Positions 1-7,540 of a stretch of 37,320 nucleotides of DNA are shown here, piece by piece. Where the stretch lies: contig WRLU01000019.1 in the NCBI GenBank assembly GCA_009777475.1, positions 1 through 37,320 of the forward strand. Reading direction: 5' to 3'. Under the pieces are notes generated by a model. That model was not told the origin of the DNA and did no database searches. It was given only the letters and a program-made list of their open reading frames with translations. Made by a program: the position numbers and the translations under genes. This DNA comes from Oscillospiraceae bacterium. Lineage in GTDB: Bacteria > Bacillota > Clostridia > Oscillospirales > UBA929. The first letter of the stretch is position 1. The number at the start of each line of letters is the position of its first letter.

Positions 1-2
1 TA

Positions 3-656
3 CGTAACCTGATAGAGTTATTGCAGATTGAAGGCTGTATTGTCGTAGCGGATGCCCTGTATTGCCAAAAAGAAACAGCAAGGGCAATTGTCAAAGCGAA
101 AGCAGATTACATATTGAGCGTAAAAGGCAATCAGGAAACCCTTGAAAAAGATATAGAAGATTATGTACAGGACGATAGCCTGAGAGCGACAATGGATACA
201 TCCAAAACACTCGAAAAGAACCGGGAAAGAATAGAGAAGCGGACGGCGTGTGTAAGCCATGATATAGATTGGCTTCACAGCAAAAAAGAATGGGCGGGTT
301 TGGCTTGTACCGGAACAATACATACGCAGTTCACCACAAACAAAGGGGTTACAGATGAATGGCATTATTTCATTTCAAGCCGTAAGCTGACTGCCGGGGA
401 TTTGCTTAAACACGCACGTTTGGAATGGGGATTGGAGGCCATGCACTGGTTGCTTGATGTTCATTTTGCGGAAGACAAAACTCGCGTTTGGGACATGAAT
501 GTGCAAAAGCTCCTCAACATCATGCGAAAAATCGCATTGAATCTTGCGAAAAGCTACAAAGCCAAAACCCAAAGCCGCAATTCTATGTCCGGTATCTTGA
601 AACGCAATCTCTTCGATGTTCTCAATCTTAAAGCGTTCTTGGAAAATCTCTCCTAA
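3..656 (+). CDS. ISAs1-family transposase, 5'-truncated by the window edge
   Basis: This is the C-terminal ~217 residues of a DDE transposase; the frame is still open at the left edge, so the real start lies outside. The visible part begins in the catalytic core (IEGCIVVADALYCQKE carries one catalytic Asp, followed by a KGNQ motif). It ends with the ISAs1-type segment WGLEAMHWLLDVHFAEDKTR, which carries the catalytic Glu, then RKIALNLAK. It would cut and join the ends of its own insertion sequence. No frameshift is visible in the part present. No convincing right-hand terminal inverted repeat was recognised after the stop, so the element boundary is not marked. The family call rests on these motifs and is firm; whether the copy is active is unknown. 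Confidence 0.88.
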   Translation, partial: RNLIELLQIEGCIVVADALYCQKETARAIVKAKADYILSVKGNQETLEKDIEDYVQDDSLRATMDTSKTLEKNRERIEKRTACVSHDIDWLHSKKEWAGLACTGTIHTQFTTNKGVTDEWHYFISSRKLTAGDLLKHARLEWGLEAMHWLLDVHFAEDKTRVWDMNVQKLLNIMRKIALNLAKSYKAKTQSRNSMSGILKRNLFDVLNLKAFLENLS

Positions 657-692
657 AATTAGAATGACGTGAGAGTGGGATGTTCGGTTGGC

Positions 693-721
693 TTGACATT
701 TTTGGAGCCAGGGTGTATAAT
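693..721 (+). promoter_or_regulatory. Consensus sigma-A promoter in front of the Rpn gene
   Basis: TTGACA at 693-698 and TATAAT at 716-721 are separated by exactly 17 bp, a full match to the housekeeping consensus. Transcription would start near 728, leaving a ~16-nt leader before the ATG at 744. It begins only 36 bp after the transposase stop, so it may have arrived with, or been created by, the insertion sequence. Confidence 0.85.
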
Positions 722-743
722 AGAGGTATAGGGTAAGCGAGGT

Positions 744-1685
744 ATGCACATGGACAAAGAAAAACAGAATTTTCCTAACGATATAGACGATGGCAGCCCA
801 TTGCCGCCATTGGCCGACCCGACACTCGGGTATATTTTCCGTTCCGCAAAAGCCGGCGGCTTGGCAATGCACGGTCTGGCCAACGATATTCTGCAAGACA
901 GCGGCGACGAACCGATCAACACCATCGTTGATATGAAAACACAAGAGTTCCAACCCAGAGGCGCAGGCTGTGGGTTTCGCTTAGACATATTGGCTCGAAC
1001 CGCTGCCGATGAAGTCGTGCTGCTGGAAGTACAGCTCTCCAAACAGCTTTCGATTAACACACGGTCTCTGGTCTACGCAATGGATCCCCTGACCCGCAAC
1101 ATCCAACGAGGCGATGAATGGGCGATGATAGCAGGGAAAATGCCCCGGGTAATCTCAGTGAACATCCTAAACTTTGACCAACGGAAAAACGGAAAGAATT
1201 TTCACCAAGTGATAGAAACGGTTTACAGAGAGTCACCCTATGAAATCGCTGAAAAGCACCATCAAACGCATAATCTTGAACTACCAAAATTCCGCAGAAT
1301 CACACCGGATTTCACCAAACCGCTTCATTGTTGGATGACAGCTATTGTCCGTGCTCAGGATGAAAATAAAACTTTACGGGAGGTTGTTGACATGACACCG
1401 GAATTGCAAAGATTTGAACAAAGTAACCCACCATTCGGGCAGTTTCTAAACGGCTACGAATTCGCCAACGCCGACCAAGAGACACGGCATAACTTTATTC
1501 TTTGGAATAAAGAGGAAATGCTGCAAGCACATGAGAGGACTTTGCAGATTGAGGAGAGTAGGGCTGAGGGTGAAACTATAAGAGCATTTGCTATTGCAAA
1601 AAAAATGTTGCGACGCAACAGACCGATAGAAGAAATCATTGAAGATACCGGTCTAACCCCTGCCGACATAGAGTCCTTACGCTAA
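744..1685 (+). CDS. Rpn / PD-(D/E)XK nuclease-family protein (recombination-promoting nuclease or transposase-like)
   Basis: The 313-aa protein has the N-terminal layout of the PDDEXK_2 (PF12784-type) family: a DPTLGYIF opening near residue 25, then the catalytic half-motifs D81 (RLDILA) and E95-x-Q97 (LLEVQL). A ~100-aa linker follows, then a helical C-terminal tail rich in Glu and Arg with the family-typical ending (IEEIIEDTGLTPADIESL). Family members are promiscuous DNA endonucleases linked to RecA-independent recombination and found as multicopy mobile-like genes. It has its own consensus promoter and no partner gene. ATG codons at 744 and 750 are both possible; the ribosome binding site is weak (GCGAGG). 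Family assignment is strong; the cellular role is inferred. Confidence 0.85.
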   Translation: MHMDKEKQNFPNDIDDGSPLPPLADPTLGYIFRSAKAGGLAMHGLANDILQDSGDEPINTIVDMKTQEFQPRGAGCGFRLDILARTAADEVVLLEVQLSKQLSINTRSLVYAMDPLTRNIQRGDEWAMIAGKMPRVISVNILNFDQRKNGKNFHQVIETVYRESPYEIAEKHHQTHNLELPKFRRITPDFTKPLHCWMTAIVRAQDENKTLREVVDMTPELQRFEQSNPPFGQFLNGYEFANADQETRHNFILWNKEEMLQAHERTLQIEESRAEGETIRAFAIAKKMLRRNRPIEEIIEDTGLTPADIESLR

Positions 1686-1724
1686 AAAAAGAAACCGAGG
1701 GCGGAGCTTTACGCTGTGTTTTAA

Positions 1725-1880
1725 ATGTCTAATGGGACAGGGCTGGGTCACAGGGACATTGAGACTACACTTGGGACGTACAGCCATGTTCTTCCCGAAG
1801 TCTTTGACGGCGTAGCCAATATCGTAGGGGAACTCCACGGCGGCATGATTGCAGGTACACAAAGAGCGGGTCTAACCTAG
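1725..1880 (+). pseudogene. C-terminal remnant of a tyrosine recombinase/integrase
   Basis: This frame reads LGHRDIETTLGTYSHVLPEV (1743-1802), the signature C-terminal block of phage and ICE tyrosine integrases: the conserved LGH with its catalytic His, and the nucleophile Tyr in TYSHVLP. The reading frame then continues to a TAG at 1878-1880. Only ~50 codons survive; a stop at 1722-1724 closes the frame and no upstream integrase sequence is seen in the other frames. It is therefore a fragment, not a gene. Its 3' end faces the 3' end of tRNA-Pro 180 bp away, the usual arrangement when an element integrates into a tRNA gene. Confidence 0.75.
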
Positions 1881-1901
1881 AGTCGTAAGGGATACAGAAA
1901 T

Positions 1902-1945
1902 ATTTGAGACCAATTAGCTGGTCTGGTCTCAGTTTGGTCTCAAAT
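1902..1945. repeat. 12-bp perfect inverted repeat with extra GGTCTC copies, possible integrase/att arm sites
   Basis: ATTTGAGACCAA (1902-1913) and TTGGTCTCAAAT (1934-1945) are exact inverted copies. The 20-bp spacer contains two further GGTCT units, giving clustered GGTCTC half-sites. The position, between the integrase remnant and the tRNA, suggests arm-type recombinase or excisionase binding sites, or an attachment-site relic. That role is inferred from position only. Confidence 0.55.
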
Positions 1946-2019
1946 GACCCGGTATAACGGGGTGTTAAGGGGTACGAACCGAGAAGTTGACCCTCTGGCA
2001 CGAGCCACTTAATAACAGC

Positions 2020-2055
2020 AAAAAGCCCCGAAAACTCTAGTGTTTTCAAGGCTTT
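2020..2055 (-). terminator. Rho-independent terminator of tRNA-Pro
   Basis: Read on the minus strand, a 12-bp stem (2042-2053 paired with 2024-2035, two G-U pairs) with a 6-nt loop is followed by a run of T residues. It begins 8 nt after the encoded CCA end of the tRNA, so it ends the single-gene tRNA transcript. Confidence 0.85.
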
Positions 2056-2060
2056 CTGTC

Positions 2061-2137
2061 TGGTCCGAGTGACAGGAATTGAACCTGCGGCCTCTTGAAC
2101 CCCATTCAAGCGCGCTACCAAGCTGCGCCACACCCGG
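2061..2137 (-). tRNA. tRNA-Pro (anticodon GGG)
   Basis: On the minus strand the 77-nt cloverleaf is complete. The acceptor CCGGGTG pairs with CACTCGG (one G-U); the D arm is GCGC/GCGC with an AGCTTGGTA loop; the anticodon stem is CTTGA/TCAAG with loop ATGGGGT; the variable loop has 5 nt; the T arm is GCAGG/CCTGT with a TTCAATT loop. Discriminator A and CCA are encoded. The anticodon GGG reads CCC/CCU proline codons. It stands alone between its own promoter and terminator, beside an integrase remnant. Confidence 0.96.
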
Positions 2138-2150
2138 GACTCCTGTCGGA

Positions 2151-2180
2151 AGTGTAACACAATGATTTGGCTCTTGTCAA
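2151..2180 (-). promoter_or_regulatory. Promoter of tRNA-Pro
   Basis: On the minus strand TTGACA (2175-2180) is followed after 18 bp by TACACT (2151-2156), placing transcription start about 7 nt before the mature 5' end at 2137. Confidence 0.75.
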
Positions 2181-2378
2181 CCCCCATTAAACTTAAACCT
2201 GGCATAGTGATTAAAATATTTTAATACCCCCCAATGGTACTTTTGCAGTTGGATCGCTTATGTTAAATTAATTGGTGTTTGTACTAGGGTTTGCAAGGGA
2301 TGCTGCACCGGTAAGCAGTACAAGTATATTACAATTGCCCCAGCTGCCGCTTAGCGGAATTTTAAGGAGGCTATTGCT

Positions 2379-3932
2379 ATGAAAAAAACTATATCGCTTA
2401 TTCTAACGCTCGCGATTCTATCTGCATTCCCGGCCACCCCCCCGTGCCAAATATTGTCTGCCGAGGTGCCGGATTCATTGGGCGAAATCAAAAACCCGCT
2501 GCCGGCTGACTCTACCCATGTTAATGGCGGAACCCACGAGAGTTCCTTCAGCTATGTTTATTTTGGGCATTATCCTCAATCGCGGGTGTTAGGTGCCGCC
2601 CTCACGTCAAATATTATATACGCTTATTACGACAGCAATGGGAATGCAGTGGTAGATGGGGTGAAATACAGAAGGTTGCATAAAGACATGGCTAGTGAGA
2701 TACCAAACTCTGATGGTTACTTCGACTGGAAGGAACTCACCTATCTCTATTTTAGGTATGAGCCTATCAGGTGGAGAGTGCTGGAAATAGAAAACGGCAA
2801 GGCATTCCTAGCGGCAGAAAATGTGCTGGACACTCAAAAATTCCGGGCAGTAGGAGGCACCTCTGAAAAATGGGAAACCAGCACTGTGCGTGCATGGCTG
2901 AACGGCACCGGCAGCTACTCTGCTGATTCTAAAAATTTTCTCACCGCGGCGTTTAATACGAACCAGGCACAGTATATTCAAGAAACATATTTAGAAAACA
3001 AAAACTACCCCGCATCTAAGGTATCAAGCGGAGAGGACACGCAAGACGAGATTTTCCTGCTGTCATACAGTGACTTAGAGACTGAAAAATACGGTCACTG
3101 CTTAAATCAGACAACCGGCACCTGTGTGCAGCACAGAAGGGTTGGATCAGATTACGCCTGGGCTATGGGCGGGCAAAAGGATCCTCTTGTTGGCAGAAGT
3201 GCTTACAAGGATATGATAGGCTATCTGACCAGAACAGCAGGCGAGCTTTATGGAAATGTAACCGGTGTAAGCTTTATGGGTAAGGTTGGTGGAGCTGTCC
3301 GTGTTCCCACAGGGGAAGGGATAGTTCCCGCTATGGTGGTATCCTGCAATGAGGAAACGCTTCACAAAGTATCCTTTAATACCTCAGGAGGAAGTAATAT
3401 TGCAAGCCAGTATTACATTGGCAGCAGCCAGGCTATAAGACCTGCTGTTCCTGTGAAAAAAGGTTTTGATTTTGCCGGTTGGTATGCGGATCCGAATTAT
3501 ACAAAAGTATATAATTTTGCTTCTGCTGTTTCATCCGACACAATTGTTTACGCCAGATGGAGCCTGCCGCAGCAAAACTCATCAGACACCTCCAAGACCA
3601 CAACCCAGAAGCCGGACACGGCGGCAAAGGCGGTAAAGCCCAAGGTCACCAGCCCTAAGAAAACCAAAATCAGTGTAAAGAGAAAGAAAAAGCTAACGCT
3701 GAAAATCAAGGTCAAAAACATGGGCAAGGGCGGCAAGCTTACATATCAGTGGCAGGCAAGCAAAAAACAAAAAAGCGGCTTTAAAAATATCAAAGGCAAG
3801 GCAAAGAAGACTTCTTACAAGCCTTCCACAAAGAAAAAAGGCAGAATATTTTACCGCTGCCGGGTTACCCACACCGTGGGCAAAAGCAGTAAAAACAGAG
3901 TTTCTAAGGTGTTCAGGGTAACAGTGAAATAA
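2379..3932 (+). CDS. Secreted protein with DUF6273-like domain, InlB_B repeat and basic Ig-like C-terminus
   Basis: The 517-aa product starts with a Sec signal peptide (MKKT, then a hydrophobic stretch to about residue 30). The middle (about residues 55-320) matches the clostridial DUF6273 pattern: YFGHYPQS, EPIRWRVLE, VRAWLNG, DEIFLLSYSDLE. A Listeria-Bacteroides (InlB_B) repeat follows: VSFNTSGGSN... GFDFAGWYADPNYTKVYNF... YARW. The last ~100 residues are very Lys-rich and carry an Ig-like YQWQASKKQKSGFKNIKGKA segment. No LPXTG motif or membrane anchor is present, so it is either released or held by charge. Start: AAGGAGG at 2363 fits the ATG at 2379. Role unknown; probably cell-surface or adhesive. 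Confidence 0.8.
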   Translation: MKKTISLILTLAILSAFPATPPCQILSAEVPDSLGEIKNPLPADSTHVNGGTHESSFSYVYFGHYPQSRVLGAALTSNIIYAYYDSNGNAVVDGVKYRRLHKDMASEIPNSDGYFDWKELTYLYFRYEPIRWRVLEIENGKAFLAAENVLDTQKFRAVGGTSEKWETSTVRAWLNGTGSYSADSKNFLTAAFNTNQAQYIQETYLENKNYPASKVSSGEDTQDEIFLLSYSDLETEKYGHCLNQTTGTCVQHRRVGSDYAWAMGGQKDPLVGRSAYKDMIGYLTRTAGELYGNVTGVSFMGKVGGAVRVPTGEGIVPAMVVSCNEETLHKVSFNTSGGSNIASQYYIGSSQAIRPAVPVKKGFDFAGWYADPNYTKVYNFASAVSSDTIVYARWSLPQQNSSDTSKTTTQKPDTAAKAVKPKVTSPKKTKISVKRKKKLTLKIKVKNMGKGGKLTYQWQASKKQKSGFKNIKGKAKKTSYKPSTKKKGRIFYRCRVTHTVGKSSKNRVSKVFRVTVK

Positions 3933-4011
3933 AAAAAAGAAAATTTCCCCTCAAGAGTCACCCCTTTCAATACGATATAATATTTAGATAAGTCGAAAGG
4001 AGATGGTTGAC

Positions 4012-4803
4012 ATGAGAATATCTTCACAGACGATGCCACCGGCGGATACGCCAGCGGCACGCAAAGCAGCAGGCAAAGAGAAGATACCCCAGGCGGATAT
4101 ATTATCTCAGCAGGAGGATATATTAGAATTTTCCAAAAGAATCCTTTCCCGGACGGACGAGGATAAGGGTATGTTTTATTCAAGGCCTGAGGCCGCGCCA
4201 CACAACACCTCCTCCGGCAGCAAGGTGCCGGATAAGTCGGGGGCATTAACGCGCCGGCTGGTTTCCGCCAAATATCAGGGCGAGATCCGGGCAATACTCT
4301 CCGAGGCGTTTGAAAATTTATCCGATCTGATTACGGCGGCTATGTCGGACGACCCGGCTCAGTCACGGGCGGCTCTGGCTGCCATCAGGCGGATTAACAA
4401 GCTAATTTCACGCTCCCAAAGAAAAATCTCCGACCTCAATCAAGAGGATATGACCAGCCAAAGGCAGAAAAACGCCGAAAAAAAAGAGCTTGAACAGCTG
4501 GCAAAGGAAATAGAGGCTGAATTGAAGCGTAAAATTATAGAGCGCAAACGCCGCGAAAAAATGTACCTAAAGGATGCAAAGGACTCCAAGGAGGAGCCTC
4601 TGGGACCTATAACCAGGCTTAGCAGAGCCGAAATAGAGGCTCAGGTGCAGGCACTTGCCTTGGCCAAAGCGCAGCTCCAGATGATGCCCTCCTCGCTCTC
4701 CGCTGGTCCGCCTGTCACGGACACCCCAGCGTCAGCATCCGCGGCCCCAGGCTCCGCCGGGGCAGGAGAAGCAGGCGATGGAGGGCTTGAGGCAGAGGGC
4801 TGA
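4012..4803 (+). CDS. Conserved-looking hypothetical protein, charged coiled coil
   Basis: The product is 263 aa and I do not recognise a named domain. It has no signal peptide or membrane segment. Residues ~95-125 (AILSEAFENLSDLITAAMSDD) are followed by a long, highly charged helix rich in Lys/Glu/Arg (about 125-190, likely coiled coil). The tail is a low-complexity Ala/Pro/Ser/Gly region. Start choice: AAAGGAG (3996-4002) directly abuts an in-frame ATG at 4003, too close to work, but is ideally spaced (9 nt) from the ATG at 4012, so the shorter form is preferred. A TATAAT at 3976-3981 is a likely -10; the -35 is poor. It ends 3 bp before the convergent comEC end, with no terminator between. 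Confidence 0.7.
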   Translation: MRISSQTMPPADTPAARKAAGKEKIPQADILSQQEDILEFSKRILSRTDEDKGMFYSRPEAAPHNTSSGSKVPDKSGALTRRLVSAKYQGEIRAILSEAFENLSDLITAAMSDDPAQSRAALAAIRRINKLISRSQRKISDLNQEDMTSQRQKNAEKKELEQLAKEIEAELKRKIIERKRREKMYLKDAKDSKEEPLGPITRLSRAEIEAQVQALALAKAQLQMMPSSLSAGPPVTDTPASASAAPGSAGAGEAGDGGLEAEG

Positions 4804-4806
4804 AGC

Positions 4807-6855
4807 TTATGGCACCCTTATCGTTATATTCCCTGCTCTGTCGGTACGGTAAACGGCAGTGTCCGATTCAGAGAGGCGGGCTAACACTTCGTTTTCAGGA
4901 AAACCATATATGTTGTTTTCCCCGCATGAGATTACTGCCGCCTTGGGCGAAAGTGCATTGAGCAGCTCTTGCGAGGCTGAATGCTTAGAGCCGTGATGCC
5001 CTGCCACCATAACCCCTCCGGAGGGCAAATCAAAACACCGCAAAAGCCAGCGTTCGGTTGGCTGGGAAACATCGCCTGTTACTAAAAAAGAGAAATTCCC
5101 CAAGGATACTTGGCACACTAGGCCCGCCTCGTTTCCGTCTGATTTATCCCAACTCGCTGCAATCAGCCGAATTTGCGCTTCCCCAAGGCTGTAAATGTGT
5201 TCCTGATCTAAAGTCTCAGCCTTAAAAGCATCAGGCATATCGTCCCGGCGTGGCCCGAGTATCCTGCCTGCGTTATGGTTTAATAAAAATGATGGCACTC
5301 CCTCGACATGATCCCTGTCATAATGAGTCAGAATCAGAAGCTCTGTGTCACTAACATTTCTGCTTTTGAGAAATCTGGACAGCCGGCTTCCTGAGGCAGC
5401 CCCGCCAACCCCTCCGCAGTCGATTACGGCAGTTTTTCCAACGGAACGCAAAACGATACACTGCCCCTGCCCTACATCCAAAACTGTTATCTCCAGCCGG
5501 AACCGGGCATCATCAAGCACGGTAAACACCACGCACAGGGCCAATCCGCAAATTGCGGCACACACCTGCTGCTTCCATTGGCGGGTAATAAGAAAAACTA
5601 AAAACAGCCCATAGACAAAAATCAGCCATGCGATCAAAAATATCTGTGATGTGAAAATTACCGAATACGGTACCTTGGCAAACAAGGCAATGCCTTCCCG
5701 GAACAAAAAGCACGCGCCGCCTGTGATTTGGCCTAAGAAATAGCCTGCCGGAAAAAATACAAAGGAAACGGCGACAGAGAGCACTCCGAAAATAAAAATT
5801 ATTCCAATCAACCAGAGCAAGCACAAGTTGGCAATTGGCGACACCAGAGATACCCCATCGAACCAATATGCCGCTACTGGGGTTGAAAAAACGAGGGCGG
5901 CACAGGATGAGGCTAATGCAGATGTCCAAAAATTGTGGATTTTTCGTAAAAATTTATGCGTTTCCCGGGAAGGGCATACCCTTCGCATCAGAGCCTTATG
6001 CCAGCGGGAGGCGAAGCATAAAAGACCCAATGTTGCAGTAAAGGAAAGCTGCAATGCCGGCTCAAACAGCATATAGGGGTTTTTGCAGCAGAGAATTGCG
6101 AAGGCCAAAAACAGTGCCATGAACGAGCTGTATTCTCGCCCCAGCAGAACCCCGCCGAGAAATACTCCCTGCATAATCCCGGCGCGTATGGCGGAGGGGG
6201 TAAACCCGGTTACAGCTATGTATATGAAAATAATAGGCAATACCAGGAACACAGTATATTTCCGGCGGGGACCTAAAATCAGAGTAAGAAAGCCCGCCAG
6301 GCCTGAAATATGCAGGCCTGACACAGCGGCAACATGGCTCATTCCACTACCAAAAAGATTTTCTGTTACTTCAGACGAGAGTCCCGATTTGTCCCCGGTT
6401 AGAATCCCCGCTAAAAGTGTTGCTGAGTCCTCTTGGAAGAGAAGATGTATCCGGTCCTTGATTTTCCTTGACAGCCTGACTGCCCAGTAGCGGCTGTCGG
6501 GGTTTTTCTCTGTTTTTATCTCACCCTTTGCCGTAGCCTTAAAAAGCTGAGTACTCCTTTTGAGCGGCTTTACCGAAAATGCCCCAGTTATGTAATCACC
6601 AGGTTCAACGATAAGCTCCTCCCTGAAATACATAACCCCTGCTGCACCGTTTAAGCTGACTGGAATCTGAAAACCGTATGCCCCTGAGGCAACATATCCG
6701 GCAGCTTGCAGACGTAGCTCAATTTCATCGCCGTCTTGGGTGAGATAGGATGCAACCCTCCCGGGCATGGCATGATAACGCCACACCGAGAGGCCTGCCG
6801 CAAACGCAAGCAACAGTATGAATATGATGTTCGGCAGATTAACCCAGCGCGGCAT
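4807..6855 (-). CDS. comEC: ComEC/Rec2-family DNA-uptake channel protein
   Basis: The 682-aa polytopic protein has the full ComEC architecture: an N-terminal membrane helix and OB-like soluble region (1-125); the Competence domain with the diagnostic motif SHVAAVSGLH near residues 173-182 and multiple membrane helices; and a C-terminal metallo-beta-lactamase-like domain with VLDVGQGQC and the metal-binding HYDRDH motif. It is the channel that passes one DNA strand across the membrane during transformation; the MBL domain may degrade the other strand. It overlaps the upstream HIT gene by 17 nt and its GGAGG lies inside HIT, so translation is probably coupled. Its partner ComEA is at 34578, far away. 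Confidence 0.93.
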   Translation of the reverse strand: MPRWVNLPNIIFILLLAFAAGLSVWRYHAMPGRVASYLTQDGDEIELRLQAAGYVASGAYGFQIPVSLNGAAGVMYFREELIVEPGDYITGAFSVKPLKRSTQLFKATAKGEIKTEKNPDSRYWAVRLSRKIKDRIHLLFQEDSATLLAGILTGDKSGLSSEVTENLFGSGMSHVAAVSGLHISGLAGFLTLILGPRRKYTVFLVLPIIFIYIAVTGFTPSAIRAGIMQGVFLGGVLLGREYSSFMALFLAFAILCCKNPYMLFEPALQLSFTATLGLLCFASRWHKALMRRVCPSRETHKFLRKIHNFWTSALASSCAALVFSTPVAAYWFDGVSLVSPIANLCLLWLIGIIFIFGVLSVAVSFVFFPAGYFLGQITGGACFLFREGIALFAKVPYSVIFTSQIFLIAWLIFVYGLFLVFLITRQWKQQVCAAICGLALCVVFTVLDDARFRLEITVLDVGQGQCIVLRSVGKTAVIDCGGVGGAASGSRLSRFLKSRNVSDTELLILTHYDRDHVEGVPSFLLNHNAGRILGPRRDDMPDAFKAETLDQEHIYSLGEAQIRLIAASWDKSDGNEAGLVCQVSLGNFSFLVTGDVSQPTERWLLRCFDLPSGGVMVAGHHGSKHSASQELLNALSPKAAVISCGENNIYGFPENEVLARLSESDTAVYRTDRAGNITIRVP

Positions 6856-7174
6856 TCAGCTTATGTCCTCCGAGAATGTGAAAATGCAGATGCTCCACAG
6901 TCTGCCCGGCATGCTGCCCGGCATTGGTAACTACTCTGAACTGCTCCAATCCGTGTTTCTTCGCCAAGACAGGGATTTTAGTCCAAATATGACCCATGAG
7001 CGCGTAGTGACCTTCGCGAATGGCGGCGGCACTGGGAATATGCTCTCTGGGTACAACTAAAATATGAACTGGAGCGGCAGGGTTTATGTCGTTAAACGCA
7101 ACTATGCTGCTGTCCTCATAAAGCTTTTGGGAGGGCACAAGCCCTTGGGCGATCTTGCAGAATATACAATCCAT
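6839..7174 (-). CDS. HIT-family nucleotide hydrolase/transferase
   Basis: The 111-aa protein has the N-terminal CIFCKI motif (Cys pair of HINT-type members) and the C-terminal histidine triad HLHFHILGG that forms the active site. HIT proteins of this branch hydrolyse purine phosphoramidates and related AMP adducts in the cytoplasm. Length is normal for the family. AAGGAG stands 8 nt before the ATG. It sits between an XRE regulator (12-nt gap upstream) and comEC (17-nt overlap downstream), so the three form one transcript. The link of HIT to DNA uptake is positional only. Confidence 0.93.
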   Translation of the reverse strand: MDCIFCKIAQGLVPSQKLYEDSSIVAFNDINPAAPVHILVVPREHIPSAAAIREGHYALMGHIWTKIPVLAKKHGLEQFRVVTNAGQHAGQTVEHLHFHILGGHKLNAALG

Positions 7175-7186
7175 GACATGTTCTCC

Positions 7187-7432
7187 TTACGGCCTATCAC
7201 TAGACAGGTTTTTCATCTCTTGCTCAATGTCCTTCATCAATTCGCTTGCACTAACATCCAAGGCCAGGCTAATTCTATAAAGAGTTTCAAGTGTCGGCTT
7301 CCGCCCTCCTCGTTCTATCGAACTCAGATGCGTCCTGCATATATTAGCCAACCCACTTAACACCTCTTGCGACAACCCTTTAGCCTTACGGTAATGCTGA
7401 ATTACTTTGCCTACAATTTTCGCATCTAACAT
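7187..7432 (-). CDS. XRE-family helix-turn-helix transcriptional regulator
   Basis: The 81-aa protein is almost entirely a Cro/CI-type HTH: GKVIQHYRKAKGLSQEVLSG, then THLSSIERGGRKPTLETLYR, then an ending typical of single-domain XRE regulators. Start: on the minus strand AAAGGGG directly abuts an in-frame ATG at 7441, whereas the ATG at 7432 is 9 nt downstream and better placed. A TATAAT at 7455-7460 (minus strand) is a likely -10, with a weak TTCAAA 18 bp further upstream. It is first in the XRE-HIT-comEC cluster and may regulate it; that is inference. Confidence 0.85.
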   Translation of the reverse strand: MLDAKIVGKVIQHYRKAKGLSQEVLSGLANICRTHLSSIERGGRKPTLETLYRISLALDVSASELMKDIEQEMKNLSSDRP

Positions 7433-7540
7433 AACCCCCATCCCCTTTCATGTCATTATAATAGGTAAAAGGAGAATTTTTGAATGCATATGTTGACAAT
7501 TATGGCAGTAAGCTCTGTAGATAGAGGTTGTTTTGCTTAA

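Noticed and set aside
657..715. Right terminal inverted repeat of the ISAs1-like element
   Set aside because: The left end is outside the window, so no pair can be compared; the sequence after the stop gave no unambiguous end.
5513..5929. 138-codon open frame on the minus strand inside comEC
   Set aside because: It lies wholly within comEC in another frame and lacks a ribosome binding site; it is a shadow of membrane-protein codons.
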